Shown here: positions 36,646 through 45,011 of the stretch, piece by piece | How the letters are laid out: every line of letters starts with the position of its first letter | Position numbering within the stretch: position 1 is the first letter of the stretch | Assembly: GCF_001652265.1 (NCBI RefSeq) | Contig: NZ_LWBS01000472.1 | Coordinates: 124,001-188,000, forward strand | DNA: 64,000 nt | Direction: 5' to 3' | Origin: Rhizobium leguminosarum | GTDB taxonomy: Bacteria > Pseudomonadota > Alphaproteobacteria > Rhizobiales > Rhizobiaceae | The notes under the pieces: model-generated | Database searches by the model: none | What the model was told of the DNA's origin: nothing | Seen by the model: only the letters and a program-made list of their open reading frames with translations | Position numbers and translations under genes: made by a program

Positions 36646-37655
36646 CTAGTTCTTGAAGATCTGCTTCCAGTCGTTCTTCATGTCGACGACGGTCCAGCCG
36701 GTGATCGCGGCCGCGTCCAGCGCCTTGTCGAGGCGTCCGAAATCGGTCTTACGGTCATAGGCGTATTCGCGCTCCGCATCGGTGTGATGAACAAGCATCC
36801 CGAGGCGCGCCGGCGCACCCGCCATCGTCGTCCATTGGAGCATTTCGAGATCGCCGTCGGAATTGCCGAACGCTGCGATGGGGCGGCGGCCGATCTCCTG
36901 GTTGATCCCGACAGGCTTGCCTGCCTTGTCGTCGATGAAGTTGACTTCCGGCAGACGGAACAGGGTCGGCGTGTCGTCCTGCATCTTGAACTCGGTCTTG
37001 ATTGAGGAGCCGACAACCTGCTCTGGCGGGACGCCGTAGACCTTCTCCGTCCATGGCCGCATGAACTCTACGCCGCCACCCGACACGATGTAGGTCTTGA
37101 AGCCGTTGGCGCGCAAATAGGACAGCAGTTCGACCATCGGCTGGTAGACGAGCTCGGCGTAGGGCCGCTTGAATCGAGGGTCGCGTGCCGTGGAAAGCCA
37201 GTCGGTCACGACCTTCTGGAAATCCTCAGTCGTCATTCCCGCATGGGTGACCATGATGAGTTCCAGAAGGCCTTTTTCGCCCGATGCGGCAAGGGTTTTC
37301 ATGTCGCCGTCGAGCACCGCCTTGAACGGCTGGACGTTTTTCCATTCAGGATGCTGCGGCGCGAGCGTCTTCACGCGGTCCAAGGCGAAGGCAAGTTGGG
37401 TGTACATGGGATGCTCGACCCAAAGGGTCCCATCATTGTCGAATACTGCAATCCGTTCGGGCTCCGGGACGAAATCGGTCGAGCCCTGTTGGACACTCTC
37501 TCGACGAAGGAGACTATCGCCTGTTTCGGACCGGTGTCGTTCCAGGAGGGCAGAGGATCGCTTTGTGCATACGCGGACGCCGTGAGGAAAAGTGCTGCGA
37601 TGACGACCGAAATCACATCGCGTGCCGATTTGATGAGGTGGCGGATAGTGAACAT
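36646..37655 (-). pseudogene. HAD-family exported phosphatase with a one-base frameshift
   Basis: From ATG 37655 the minus strand reads a signal peptide (VISVVIAALFLTASAYA) and SWNDTGPKQAIVSFVERVS, then leaves the family. The continuation QQGSTDFVPEPERIAVFDNDGTLW is in another frame and runs intact to the stop at 36646, with YIVSGGGVEF and GNSDGDLEML as further HAD motifs. Inserting one base in the short T run at 37489-37490 restores the full protein of about 335 residues. So a single-base deletion, or a sequencing error, separates the signal peptide from the catalytic domain. Acid-phosphatase-like activity on an unknown substrate is expected of the intact form. Confidence 0.78.
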
Positions 37656-37838
37656 TGGGTGTACCCTCAAGTGAGAGAGCGCCCAGCGAATTGCACTCCG
37701 ACCCGGCGCCGCCCAACTCTAGCGAATGTGATCGCCCTCCGATATTGCACTTTGGGGAATCGTCGGGATCCTAAGGCAATCAATAGTGGTGTTTGCAACG
37801 GATGACATACACCAAGAAGGTGTTGTCGTCGCAAAGCT

Positions 37839-38464
37839 TTGAGGGTGGACCAATGGCCTTGGGCAAGGGGAAGGTCGATTGCGATGGGTTGGTCCTTGCT
37901 GGCGTCGCTCCTGCGAATTGCTTCGAATTCCTACGGTGTCACTGCCGATACGTCGCCCGCACTCCTCGATCGGCCGCCGCGGGTTCTAATACTTTATGCC
38001 TATGATGAGCGGATCGCGGCAACAACCACTGCCGGAGAAGCGTTGCGCAGCCGCCTGCTGGAAGCGACAGATGGCAAGATCGATCTGTTTTCAGAGTTTC
38101 TGGATCTGTCGAGGTTTCCGGAAGCCGATCATGTCGCACGCATAGGACGATACCTGGCGCAGAAGTACGCCCCTCGTCGCCCGGATGTGATCGTCGCACT
38201 CGGCAAGGAGTCTGCCAGCTTCATATCGACGAACCGCAGCGCGATCGCTCCCGATGCGCGGGCGAAGCGGAAGTCTTCGGGCTGATCGTCCGTGGCAAGC
38301 TCAACAAGCAGATCGCCTATACCCTTGGCATATCGGAGAGGAGGGTGAAGGTGCACCGCCATCAGGTTATGGAGAAGCTCGGAGTAGGATCGCTGGCCGA
38401 GGCAGTGTCCATAGCCGCGAGTATCGATCTCACCGGTCGGGGCGCATCGTGGCCTGGGATTTGA
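37839..38464 (+). pseudogene. Collapsed two-component system: sensor N-terminus joined to LuxR-type HTH
   Basis: Two gene fragments meet near 38260. The first (from about 37839) reads PPRVLILYAYDERIAATTTA through DVIVALGKESASFIS, the periplasmic substrate-binding-like domain that begins certain rhizobial sensor kinases. The second, in another frame, reads EAEVFGLIVRGKLNKQIAYT and then ERRVKVHRHQVMEKLGVGSLAEAVSIAAS, the DNA-binding end of a FixJ/NarL-type regulator, stopping at 38464. The kinase core and receiver are gone. One deletion across two adjacent genes explains this. A receiver gene follows 88 bases later. Confidence 0.75.
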
Positions 38465-38552
38465 TTGGGCGACCTTCCCCTTAGGACAATATGAATCGAG
38501 ATCTAGCAGGCCTACTGTGCCGAGGAGCCCGTAATCACGAGGGAGGCTTGAG

Positions 38553-38936
38553 GTGGGCGACCTGCGCCGCACGATCGCTGTCGTTGATGATGACGCAAGC
38601 ATACGTCGAAGCGTCGGGCGGTTGGTCAACGCTTACGGGTTCGCGAACGTAGAGTATGCATCCGCAGAAGCCTTTCTCGTTCGCGATCCAGCGGTGGCGA
38701 TCGACTGTCTTGTTCTGGACATCGGTCTCGGCGGCATCGCAGGCATCGAATTGCAGCGCAGGCTGAAAGAGGCTGGGGTGAACTTGCCGGTGATCTTCAT
38801 CACGGCGCTCGAAGATGAGCGGCTGAGGGCCGAAGCAGAGCGGGAGGGGTGTATCGCGTATCTGCGAAAGCCCTTCGCGGGATCCGTGCTCATCGCGGCG
38901 ATCAAAAAAGCGCTCGAGCGAGCGCTGCACATATGA
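38553..38936 (+). CDS. Single-domain response regulator, FixJ-receiver type
   Basis: 127 residues from GTG 38553 with GGGAGG six bases upstream. Complete receiver: AVVDDDASIRRSVGRLV acidic pocket, Asp in CLVLDIGLGGIAG, Thr in IFITAL and Lys in YLRKPFAG. No output domain; the C-terminal ALERALHI closes the last helix. Because it sits right after the collapsed sensor/regulator remnant, it probably once belonged to that phosphorelay and may now lack its kinase (inference). Confidence 0.88.
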   Translation: MGDLRRTIAVVDDDASIRRSVGRLVNAYGFANVEYASAEAFLVRDPAVAIDCLVLDIGLGGIAGIELQRRLKEAGVNLPVIFITALEDERLRAEAEREGCIAYLRKPFAGSVLIAAIKKALERALHI

Positions 38937-39171
38937 ATGGGTATCCAAAGGTCTTCAATATCGAGTCCGATCCGCAGGAGGATCACAATATCGGCGAGAA
39001 TACAACTGGGTCCTTGGGCCGATACTGAAGACGGTCGAGGAATACAAGAAGACCCTTGTCCGGTCACCCAATCCACCTGCGGCCAACATGACCAAATTTT
39101 GAATTCAAGCACCGCGATCTTTTGGCACGTTGAGCTGACGGGTGGCGCTAACCAAAAGGAAAGGAACGACA

Positions 39172-39633
39172 ATGTTCAGACACTTGATTGCCGCATGCTC
39201 GGTATTTCTCATTCCAGTCGCAGCAGGCGCTGCAAAGCTCGAGGTCGGAAAACTGGAGTGCGATATTTCCAAAGGCGTCGGGATGATCATCGAAACCAAG
39301 CAGACCGTCTCGTGCACATTCACGCCATCGCCCTCGGGCCCGACGCAGACTTACAAGGGTTCGATCGACGAGTTCGGCCTCGCCGTCGGCGACGTCAAGG
39401 CTGGGAGGATGGTCTGGCTGGTCTCGAGCGTTAGTGGCAAGCCGGCTTTGGGCTTGCAGGGGACCTATCGAGGTGTCGAGGCCGATGCCAGCCTTGGCCT
39501 CGGCGGCGGCGCCAAGGTTCTGGTTGGCGGAAGCCGCGACAGCGTTTCCCTTCAACCGTTGTCGCTGGAAGGCGAAGAAGGCGTCAACGTTGCGATTGGT
39601 GTCGCTTCGTTGAAACTGAGTGCAGTTGACTGA
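39172..39633 (+). CDS. DUF992-family exported protein
   Basis: 153 residues from ATG 39172, AAGGAAAGGA upstream. Signal peptide MFRHLIAACSVFLIPVAAGA. The DUF992 pattern is visible: VGKLECDISKGVGMII, TVSCTFTPSPSGPTQTYKGSI and GLAVGDVKAGRMVWLV. Two conserved Cys are kept. Rhizobial periplasmic family of unknown role. The 235 bases before it (38937-39171) hold no recognisable feature. Confidence 0.85.
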   Translation: MFRHLIAACSVFLIPVAAGAAKLEVGKLECDISKGVGMIIETKQTVSCTFTPSPSGPTQTYKGSIDEFGLAVGDVKAGRMVWLVSSVSGKPALGLQGTYRGVEADASLGLGGGAKVLVGGSRDSVSLQPLSLEGEEGVNVAIGVASLKLSAVD

Positions 39634-39695
39634 GACATCCGCATCCTGCTGATCGCGGTGTGGGACTTCGTCGACACGCCAGGTCTTGTCTCTGA

Positions 39696-40605
39696 TCAGT
39701 CGCGCGTTGGGGCCGAGAATGGAATATTCACCGTCAGAAACACGCTGCCGCCGCTAGTTCGGTTCTCGACCCCGAACACCTCGCTCAGTTCGCTGGCTGC
39801 CTCCCGCTCGCCCGTGCCGGTCGCATGCGTCACCGCGCCGTCGACCACAAGTCCATTGCGGTTCTCCATCAGCGCATGCCCCAGATAGGCCAGCCGGCTC
39901 TCCTGGCCCTTGCTCTTGCGGTAGAGCCGGGCATCCTGGTCGGTGGTCGAGGCGTGCGTCTCGTTCGAGCGCTTCTCCTTGCGGAAGTCACGCTCGCCAT
40001 TGCGCCCGCCCTCCGGTGGCTCGCCATCGTCGCCACCTGCGCCATCCTTGGCGCGAAAGCTCTTCATCGAGGCAAACGCCTTCAGCATCGTCCCGTCGAC
40101 CGAGAAGTGCTCTGCGCTCGAAAGCTTCTTCACCGCCGGCTGTGCAAGCAGCGCCGACAGGAAGCCTTGCGCCACCTCCGTCGTCAGAACCCGGTCGCGA
40201 TTATGCGTGAACACCGTCGGATGCCACACCGCATCATCGATCCTAAGACCCACGAAACCAGCGGAACAACAGGTCGAACTCAAGCCGTTCCATCAATTGC
40301 CGCTCAGAGCGGATCGAATACAGCATCTGCAGCAGCACCGCCCGCAACAGCCGTTCCGGCGCGATCGACGGCCGACCCGTCTTGGCATAGAGCCCATCGA
40401 ACGACCCATCCAGCGCCGCAAGCGATGCATTCACCAACCGGAGCATCGCACGAAGCCGGTGCCCTGCCGGAACCCGTGCCTCAAGGTCGACATACGAAAA
40501 CAGCGATCCCGTCCGCTCATCCCCGCCACGCATGCAAATCAATCCCCGCTGTTGCAACCGCAGGGAATCATGGCTTCAACTCAAAAGCCAGAGAGTTTTT
40601 CAGCA
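39696..40605 (-). mobile_element. IS5-type transposase remnant
   Basis: On the minus strand, from about 40557: RGGDERTGSLFSYVDLEARV, GRPSIAPERLLRAVLLQMLY and ERQLMERLEFDLLFRWF, the N-terminal part of DDE transposases usually filed under IS5 in rhizobia. An extra base near 40252 shifts the frame; the protein then continues as VGLRIDDAVWHPTVFTHNRD, SSAEHFSVDGTMLKAFASMK (first catalytic Asp) and GHALMENRNGLVVDGAVTHA. It breaks off near 39750 and the last third is missing. GAGTTTTTCAGCAGCC at 40592-40606 looks like the outer IS end. Confidence 0.85.
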
Positions 40606-40609
40606 GCCT

Positions 40610-41242
40610 TCAGTGCGGTTTTTGAGCGATCGCGATCATCGATTTCGCCAGCAGTGGAATTCTCCCGACATATTCGAAGTCGACGCCTTCGAAGCCTGTT
40701 TCGACGAGCAGCGTGCTGAGCGTTTCGGGAGACCAGAACTTGATATGGCCATTGTCCTTGAGGGGCATAAAATGGTCGTCCATCTTTCCGCTCACGGCCA
40801 GAGCCAGATTTTTCCAGTAGCCGTGAAACGGCGTCGATACGACCGCGATGCCGCCGGGCTTCACCAGATCGTAAATGGTCGTCGAGAAAGCCTTGGGATC
40901 ATAGACATGTTCCACCACTTCAAGACTGATGACCGCATCGAAGGTCCCATACCGGCTGGATAGATCTTCGTAACCGGAACCGATTTCCAGCGGAAGATCG
41001 GGGTGGGCCATTCTCGCTTTCGCGATGCCGTCCTTCGAGGGATCGACACCGACGACGTCATAGCCTTTTTCCGCAAGCACGGCTGCAGCGCCGCCGGTGC
41101 CGCAACCGAGGTCGAAGACTGCCGTTTCATTTGCCTCCTGGAAACTGTTCTCGAGAACATCGACAACGGCCGGCAAAATATAGGAATGGGCGGTCGCCGG
41201 CTTGGCGTGTACATAGGTAGTAGCGTCTAGTTCGATAGACAT
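40610..41242 (-). CDS. Class I SAM-dependent methyltransferase
   Basis: 210 residues from ATG 41242, with GGAGGT four bases upstream. SAM-binding motif I is VFDLGCGTGGAAAVLAEKGY, followed by GVDPS (acidic ribose-binding position), ISLEVVEHVYDP and LVKPGGIAVVST. It looks like a UbiG/small-molecule O-methyltransferase; the substrate is unknown. The stop codon falls within a few bases of the IS5-type element's end, so the last residues may be derived from the insertion. No neighbour on the same strand suggests a pathway. Confidence 0.88.
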   Translation of the reverse strand: MSIELDATTYVHAKPATAHSYILPAVVDVLENSFQEANETAVFDLGCGTGGAAAVLAEKGYDVVGVDPSKDGIAKARMAHPDLPLEIGSGYEDLSSRYGTFDAVISLEVVEHVYDPKAFSTTIYDLVKPGGIAVVSTPFHGYWKNLALAVSGKMDDHFMPLKDNGHIKFWSPETLSTLLVETGFEGVDFEYVGRIPLLAKSMIAIAQKPH

Positions 41243-41781
41243 TTTACCTCCTGAAAAGCTGAAGAAGTGAGCCGCCAATGGTACGGCGGACTTTGACCGG
41301 AGTGTGGTGTCGTTGTGGTATTAAGGTGATTAACGCCAGAGGCGTTCGCGGCGGTTAGGGCCTGCCAGCCGATTGGCTCTACCGACTGCGCGCGACATCC
41401 TCCAGCGAGCCCGACGCTCACCCCATCCAAGATGACGAAGCTGATTGACAGGGTGTCAAGAAGATGTTGAAAACGGGCCGCATTCGGATTTGCCGCATTC
41501 TTGTGGTCCGTGGGCCGCTGCATCGGCTCCGGCCGCCTTGACCATTTAAAATAAATAACGCGATGAAATACGCTTAGAGAGTGCATCGCAAATAGATCCT
41601 TTAGTTCTTTTTGGTACTGCCTCAGTTGTGGAGGTGGTATTTGTTGCATTTTGTTAAGGCTATACCCAGTTTTGGCGTTATCAACCCGATTTTGAATTGA
41701 AAAATATCTGCAACCTCTTCGCATTCTCGCGAACTTGTGTAAATTAACATTATCCCTGTCACAGTAGCCTAGTGCGAGCGC
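41243..41781. other. Non-coding, partly AT-rich stretch with putative right attachment repeat
   Basis: 539 bases without a convincing gene. The half nearest 41781 (about 41550-41770) is clearly AT-richer than its surroundings. The tRNA-like 28-mer at 41523-41550 lies inside. A minus-strand frame of 190 codons crosses it but has no family character and no ribosome site. Confidence 0.5.
41523..41550 (+). repeat. Putative attachment repeat, right (degenerate tRNA-Pro 3' end)
   Basis: Matches tRNA-Pro 30718-30745 at 22 of 28 positions, same orientation, ending in the exact 11-mer GACCATTTAAA. It would mark the far end of the 10.8-kb island. Confidence 0.45.
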
Positions 41782-42000
41782 ATGGCGGATATGAAGCACA
41801 ATCTAACTTGCAGGCAGAGCCTCGCCAACGCGTTCCAGGCTCTGTCGGACGAGGCCGTCAAAGCCGGCTGGTCGGAGGGCGATGTCGCCCTCGCGCTCGC
41901 CGACCTCGCCGAGGAGCGGGTGATCGAAGTTACCGCCAAGGTGATCATGGAAGGTTCCATCCATCCTCAGCTCATCGCCGCCGGCGGCCGTAACGGCTAA
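41782..42000 (+). CDS. Small conserved hypothetical protein
   Basis: 72 residues: helical, acidic, with no signal or membrane segment. SLANAFQALSDEAVKAGWSE and DLAEERVIEVTAKVI look like a small two-helix bundle of a type seen repeatedly in rhizobial genomes, from memory. No clear ribosome site; a second ATG three codons in is possible. Function unknown. Confidence 0.6.
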   Translation: MADMKHNLTCRQSLANAFQALSDEAVKAGWSEGDVALALADLAEERVIEVTAKVIMEGSIHPQLIAAGGRNG

Positions 42001-42006
42001 TCGATC

Positions 42007-42252
42007 TTAAACCAGCAATCCTGCCGTTTTCGCTGCCGTGACGAAGGAAGCCTGCGCTGCGCGCGGGCTGCGCAGTCCGTCGAGCGCATCCAGGCAGTGC
42101 TGGCGGGCAATGCGATAATCGCGCCCACGCTTGCTCGGCCACCTTTTCAGATACTCGACGGCCTCCCAGACAGTCGAAACGATCAGGCTGTTGTTTGGAG
42201 AAAGGACCCGGACGGGGGAGGGAAAGCGTTTTTCACTCACGTCTGCACTCAC
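42007..42252 (-). CDS. DUF982-family protein
   Basis: 81 residues from GTG 42252 (AGGA four bases upstream); TTG at 42267 and another GTG at 42240 are alternatives. The DUF982 pattern is clear: PVRVLSPNNSLIVSTVWEAV, LKRWPSKRGRDYRIARQHCL and DALDGLRSPRAAQASFVTAA. The family is restricted to and expanded in Rhizobiales; no function is known. It converges on the 72-residue gene, six bases away. Confidence 0.8.
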   Translation of the reverse strand: MSADVSEKRFPSPVRVLSPNNSLIVSTVWEAVEYLKRWPSKRGRDYRIARQHCLDALDGLRSPRAAQASFVTAAKTAGLLV

Positions 42253-42436
42253 TGATTCCTGCCACAAAACGCGGACACAGCGCGCGCGACAAAATTTTGT
42301 TCCACAATTTTATCCCGCTGAAATTTGCGCAGTTGCTAAAGTTCAGGCCCTCGCGCATAATGGCTTTATGACGGTTGCGGAGGGCGGCCGGCGATGCAAG
42401 CGTGGATGCGTTTGCCCTCGGAGGATATGCGGCGTG

Positions 42437-42649
42437 ATGTTACGATCATCAATTCATCCGCATGATTTACCGCTATTTTCGGAAGATCTCGATCTGCTTT
42501 CGCAGGTGCTCGACAAGGTCTGCGACGAACGCGGGCTCGTCAAAACGACGCCGGAGGCCGAGCGGATCGGTGCGGTCATCATTCAGCTCTACAGGCAGGG
42601 CGTGAAGGATGGCGGCAAACTCGCGGATCTTGCAAAAACTTATCTTTGA
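42437..42649 (+). CDS. Small hypothetical protein
   Basis: 70 residues, MLRSSIHPHDLPLFSEDLDL then LSQVLDKVCDERGLVKTTPE and ending in a helix with LYRQGVKDGGKLADLAKTYL. This matches a short helical protein type common in rhizobia (an EF-hand-free, Asp-rich start and a C-terminal 'LYQ-GV-D' helix), known to me only as hypothetical. GGAGG lies about 12 bases upstream; a GTG one codon earlier is equally possible. The open frame extends far upstream but loses coding character. Confidence 0.6.
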   Translation: MLRSSIHPHDLPLFSEDLDLLSQVLDKVCDERGLVKTTPEAERIGAVIIQLYRQGVKDGGKLADLAKTYL

Positions 42650-42652
42650 CGA

Positions 42653-42802
42653 TCAGTTCTGCTCGATCGAGACGCCGTTCTTACCGATGCTCATCTCAAT
42701 GCCCTGCGGCTTGCTTTCCTCGTGGAAGATATAGGCGCCAAGGCCGATGACCGCGACGACAAGAACGCCGATGATGACGTAGAGACCAGTGCTGCGGTTC
42801 AA
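42653..42802 (-). CDS. 49-residue single-pass membrane protein, TTG start
   Basis: Reads MNRSTGLYVIIGVLVVAVIG followed by LGAYIFHEESKPQGIEMSIG and a short polar tail ending VSIEQN. One membrane helix near the N-terminus and a small outside or inside tail. The only start is TTG at 42802, with GGGGG seven bases upstream, part of which belongs to the adjacent tandem repeat. Tail-to-tail with the 70-residue gene (three bases apart). Similar mini-proteins occur in rhizobia; role unknown. Confidence 0.6.
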   Translation of the reverse strand: MNRSTGLYVIIGVLVVAVIGLGAYIFHEESKPQGIEMSIGKNGVSIEQN

Positions 42803-42810
42803 GAGACTGC

Positions 42811-42861
42811 CCCCGATATGTTATGGGCCCCGATATGTTATGGGCCCCGATATGTTATGGG
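42811..42861. repeat. 17-bp tandem repeat, three perfect copies
   Basis: CCCCGATATGTTATGGG repeated exactly three times without spacers. It sits between the end of the XRE gene and the TTG start of the 49-residue gene, and its first C run forms part of that gene's presumed ribosome site. Perfect identity suggests recent expansion or slippage. Confidence 0.95.
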
Positions 42862-42894
42862 ACAGCAAAACGCTCGGGCGACCGACTGGTTCCG

Positions 42895-43188
42895 TCAGTC
42901 GTCGTTGGCGGCGTTGAGGTTTTCCGGCCGGATGCCGTCATCGGTGGAACTGCGGGCGCGTAACCGTATGCCGGGGCCGCCTTCATCCTGATTGCCGCTC
43001 GACAGGAAGATGATGCCGTTCGCCTCGAGCGTGCTGCGCACATCGAACAGCGCGTGCGGCTCGCCGGCAAATTCGCCGTTTTCCAGCGCTCTCACGGTCT
43101 CGACCGGCAGACCGCTGGCGGCGGCGAGCTCTTCGATACTCATTCCGATCATGGCGCGCGCGCCGCGTATCTGCGTTGCTGTTATCAT
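42895..43188 (-). CDS. XRE-type helix-turn-helix regulator
   Basis: 97 residues from ATG 43188. The Cro/C1-type HTH covers residues 3-55: ATQIRGARAMIGMSIEELAA then SGLPVETVRALENGEF. The part after it (VRSTLEANGIIFLSSGNQDE) is the usual C-terminal strand of these short regulators (often with a 'GIEF' motif). No toxin gene is next to it. Ribosome site is weak. Target unknown. Confidence 0.82.
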   Translation of the reverse strand: MITATQIRGARAMIGMSIEELAAASGLPVETVRALENGEFAGEPHALFDVRSTLEANGIIFLSSGNQDEGGPGIRLRARSSTDDGIRPENLNAANDD

Positions 43189-43284
43189 GATGGAAAATCT
43201 AGCGCATTTCCTGCGCTTCTCAAGTGGCGGCGCTCTCACGTTGGCCGGTTTCGCTACCAGGAAAGGCTCTAAGGCGCGCGCTCT

Positions 43285-44499
43285 TCAAACTTCCCTCAAT
43301 TTTACACCAAATAGATCGTCATGCATGCGTTCGACCGCGATCCCCATTCCTCCCATCAGGGCGGCCCGGTTCCCAAAGCGACTGATCTCGATGCGCGGCG
43401 GATAAGGCGTACAACGCGGCAGGAAACCGCGGATGGCGTTTACGAGTTCCGGTCTTGCGCCGATGCTGCCGCCGGTGATCACCAGTTCAGGATCGAGAGC
43501 CGCACCGATTGCCGCAATGGCGACTGCGACCAGCCTTGCCGTCTCTTCGATGGCAGCCGCGGCGCTTGTTTCTCCTGCATTAAAAGCAGCGAAGAGATCC
43601 GCCACGGTGGATGCGTTGCGCCCGCCGAAACCGACGTAGCGGCGCAGCATCGCGACGCTGCCGACCGCACTCTCAAAGGTTCCAAGCGTAAATCCGCCAG
43701 GATCAAAGGCATCTCCGCCGATCGGAAGATAGGCGATTTCGCCGGCCGCCCCACGCGCGCCGCGCAACAGAGTTCCGTTGGCGATGATGCCCATGCCGAC
43801 GCCCGTGCCGAGAGCAACGAAAGCAAAATTGCTGGTTTCGATACCGTGTCCCCGCCATCTCTCCCCTTGCGCGGCCAGGTTGACGTCATTTTCAACGATC
43901 ACGGGTATACCCATTCTGTCGCTGAAGACTTGCCGCAGATTGATTGCGTCGATGCCGGGGATGCTTGGCGCTACGTTGATATGTCCGGTGGCTGGATCGA
44001 GCACACCGGGACTGCCCAGAACGACGAGACGGAGTTTGTCGGCACTCGTCCCGGCCGCAAACGCGAGTTCCACGATAAGATCGCTGAACTGATTGACGAG
44101 ATGCATTCCGCCGCGCGGGTCGGTGGATACTTTGGTTTCAGCAACCACGTTCCCCAACAGATCGCAAATAGCCGCAGCAATCTTGGTGCTCCCGAGATCG
44201 ATGGAGACGGCCAGTCCCGCCCTGGCATTGATTTCATAGGTGATCGCATTCCGGCCCGGGCGGCCATCAGTCTGCCCGACTGGTTTCAGCCAGCCGTCAT
44301 CCTCAAGGTCGCGCACCACGTCGGAAATCGTCTGCTTTGACAAGCCGGTCAGCTTGGCAATATCGGCGCGAGAGATCGATCCGTTCGCGAACACAGTTCG
44401 GATGACGGCATTGGTTGAAATTTTTCGTGCGATCGGAGTCTGTGCGACAGAAGATGTCATTGCCATCCGGCCAGCTAGTCCAATTAGTTCGGAGCGCAT
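43285..44499 (-). CDS. ROK-family transcriptional repressor
   Basis: 404 residues. N-terminal winged HTH: SISRADIAKLTGLSKQTISD; then a ROK sugar-kinase fold: VSIDLGSTKIAAAICDLLGN, VLGSPGVLDPATG, VENDVNLAAQGERW and GTGVGMGIIANGTLLRG. The usual ROK zinc-finger Cys cluster (CxCGxxGC) is not present; the place reads LPIGGDAFDP. It likely represses sugar-uptake genes, the ABC transporter 1.3 kb away being the candidate. Start may be ATG 44499, 44466 or 44460; none has a good ribosome site. Confidence 0.88.
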   Translation of the reverse strand: MRSELIGLAGRMAMTSSVAQTPIARKISTNAVIRTVFANGSISRADIAKLTGLSKQTISDVVRDLEDDGWLKPVGQTDGRPGRNAITYEINARAGLAVSIDLGSTKIAAAICDLLGNVVAETKVSTDPRGGMHLVNQFSDLIVELAFAAGTSADKLRLVVLGSPGVLDPATGHINVAPSIPGIDAINLRQVFSDRMGIPVIVENDVNLAAQGERWRGHGIETSNFAFVALGTGVGMGIIANGTLLRGARGAAGEIAYLPIGGDAFDPGGFTLGTFESAVGSVAMLRRYVGFGGRNASTVADLFAAFNAGETSAAAAIEETARLVAVAIAAIGAALDPELVITGGSIGARPELVNAIRGFLPRCTPYPPRIEISRFGNRAALMGGMGIAVERMHDDLFGVKLREV

Positions 44500-44547
44500 A
44501 CTTAATGGGGCGATATTGAGTTCACAACTACCGCGACCAACGGGAAT

Positions 44548-44576
44548 TCAATACATCGGAGCAGGCAATTTGTCTA
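44548..44576 (-). promoter_or_regulatory. Possible promoter of the ROK gene
   Basis: On the minus strand TAGACA, 17 bases, TATTGA, ending about 49 bases before the ROK start. Five of six and four of six matches to consensus. One arm of the adjacent inverted repeat overlaps the -35. Confidence 0.35.
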
Positions 44577-44590
44577 TGTCCTTGACAAAT
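44568..44590. promoter_or_regulatory. Inverted repeat, candidate ROK operator
   Basis: ATTTGTC and GACAAAT separated by nine bases, a perfect 7-bp inverted repeat upstream of the ROK gene and overlapping its possible -35 box. Placement suits autorepression. Confidence 0.4.
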
Positions 44591-45011
44591 GGGGGGCCAG
44601 CTGTAGGCTTTGGATTAACGTGCGATGAAAATGCGCGATGAAATAAAGAGGGTCGAGTAGAAGTATGCGCCATACGTATCGTCTGGTTAGCCGTGCGCCC
44701 GCCAAGATCGCACAAAGAGGAACCGGCCTAGGCTTCCCTGGCTATCTCCTTATTCGCGTTCCGCCGACTCCTTGAACCTAGCTGCCGAGGATTTGCTCAT
44801 GATGAAGCCCTCGATTGATAGAGCCGCCGAGCAACCTGTTTTACTGCCGATAACGGCGCCACGCCTTCCGGCGGAGGTTCATCCAGACGGGTCCGCTGAT
44901 CTCGCCTTGTGCGGGGCAGGCAGCTTTGGGCGTGTGAGATTTTCGCCGATCAAGGGTTGTCATACTTATGAGATAGGGCCTTTCCGTACCTCGGAGAAAC
45001 CAGGAAATGCT
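44591..45011. other. Intergenic region without recognised gene
   Basis: About 420 bases between the ROK promoter area and the end of the GNAT gene. A plus-strand frame from about 44772 is open but continues antisense through the GNAT gene and shows no family character. Nothing else recognised. Confidence 0.4.

Noticed and set aside
39825..40719. Plus-strand frames opposite the IS5-type remnant
   Set aside because: Antisense to the transposase; the minus-strand peptides match transposase motifs.
41227..41799. Minus-strand frame of 190 codons in the AT-rich gap
   Set aside because: Crosses a composition change, no family features, and overlaps the ribosome site of the methyltransferase gene.
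42811..42861. Possible CRISPR array
   Set aside because: Copies are 17 bases with no spacers and no cas genes nearby; it is a simple tandem repeat.
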